Made by a program: the position numbers and the translations under genes. A stretch of DNA of 13,203 bases from CAYNST01 sp964399955 (GTDB lineage: Bacteria > Pseudomonadota > Gammaproteobacteria > Pseudomonadales > Cellvibrionaceae): contig CAYNST010000099.1 of the NCBI GenBank assembly GCA_964399955.1, forward strand, positions 1 through 13,203, in the 5' to 3' direction. Of this stretch, positions 13,107-13,203 are shown in pieces (positions within the stretch are counted from its first letter, which is position 1; the number at the start of each line of letters is the position of its first letter). The notes beneath the pieces were generated by a model, which saw only the letters and a program-made list of their open reading frames with translations, did no database searches and was not told where the DNA came from.

Positions 13107-13203
13107 CACTTGCAGCGAACCCAGGCTGGGCGGACAAAAACATTGCCCGGCCCGGCGGATTGGTCCGGCTGCTTTGCAAGTGCGCACAGCTCAAGGCATT
13201 GGA
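13107..13203. other. Right edge, no gene recognised
   Basis: The final 97 bases hold an 8-base inverted repeat, CACTTGCA (13107 to 13114) and TGCAAGTG (13175 to 13182), enclosing a GC-rich stretch. No T-tract follows. It may be a weak stem or chance. Confidence 0.3.

Noticed and set aside
12411..13187. Minus-strand open frame of 258 codons
   Set aside because: It is antisense to the SnoaL-like gene and the end of the phosphotransferase gene, both of which have clear family motifs and, for the former, a strong ribosome-binding site.
1..13203. CRISPR arrays, tRNA, rRNA, transposase genes
   Set aside because: None seen: no regularly spaced repeats, no cloverleaf-like segments and no DDE, serine or tyrosine recombinase motifs in any frame I read.

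Overview
The window looks like chromosomal DNA from a gammaproteobacterium of moderate GC content. A di-heme cytochrome c peroxidase, a YcaQ-type DNA glycosylase, an HrpA-like N-terminal fragment and a classical ribosome-mediated attenuator all fit that group. I cannot name a genus from the sequence. Most genes are single accessory genes rather than parts of one pathway.

Layout. From 1 to 787 (minus) is the N-terminal part of a secreted di-heme cytochrome c peroxidase that runs off the left edge. From 788 to about 1985 is gene-poor debris: two copies of a short dispersed repeat, a 20-base direct repeat, and a 78-residue fragment of an HrpA-like helicase (minus). From 1985 to 2767 (minus) is an exported polysaccharide deacetylase with its own terminator-like hairpin. 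From about 2768 to 4629 is a scrambled stretch: a 430-base copy of the middle of ycaQ, a third copy of the short repeat, an alpha/beta hydrolase pseudogene (5' end missing, internal TAA), and the first 25 codons of an acetyltransferase. From 4630 to the right edge all recognisable genes lie on the plus strand: S41 protease-like lipoprotein, glutathione S-transferase, sterol desaturase-type membrane hydroxylase, HabB-like four-helix membrane protein, a divergent GT51 transglycosylase, intact ycaQ, a P-loop kinase, an APH-fold phosphotransferase and a SnoaL/DUF4440-like protein.

The most interesting element lies between ycaQ and the P-loop kinase (about 10723 to 10913). A 17-codon leader ORF ends Arg-Ile-Ile-Thr-Ile-Ile-Pro-stop. 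Its Ile and Thr codons sit in and beside strand 1 of a pause hairpin, with the stop codon in and beside the hairpin loop. Strand 2 can instead pair with strand 3 (antiterminator), and strands 3 and 4 form an intrinsic terminator ending 44 bases before the kinase start codon. This is the layout of a thr/ilv attenuator, but the gene it precedes is a FlaR-like nucleotide kinase, not an amino-acid biosynthesis gene. A second kinase-fold gene follows.

The second theme is gene fragments. The ycaQ fragment and the HrpA fragment each stop exactly against a copy of the same short repeat, which suggests a shared rearrangement history. No mobile-element gene, CRISPR array, tRNA or rRNA was recognised.
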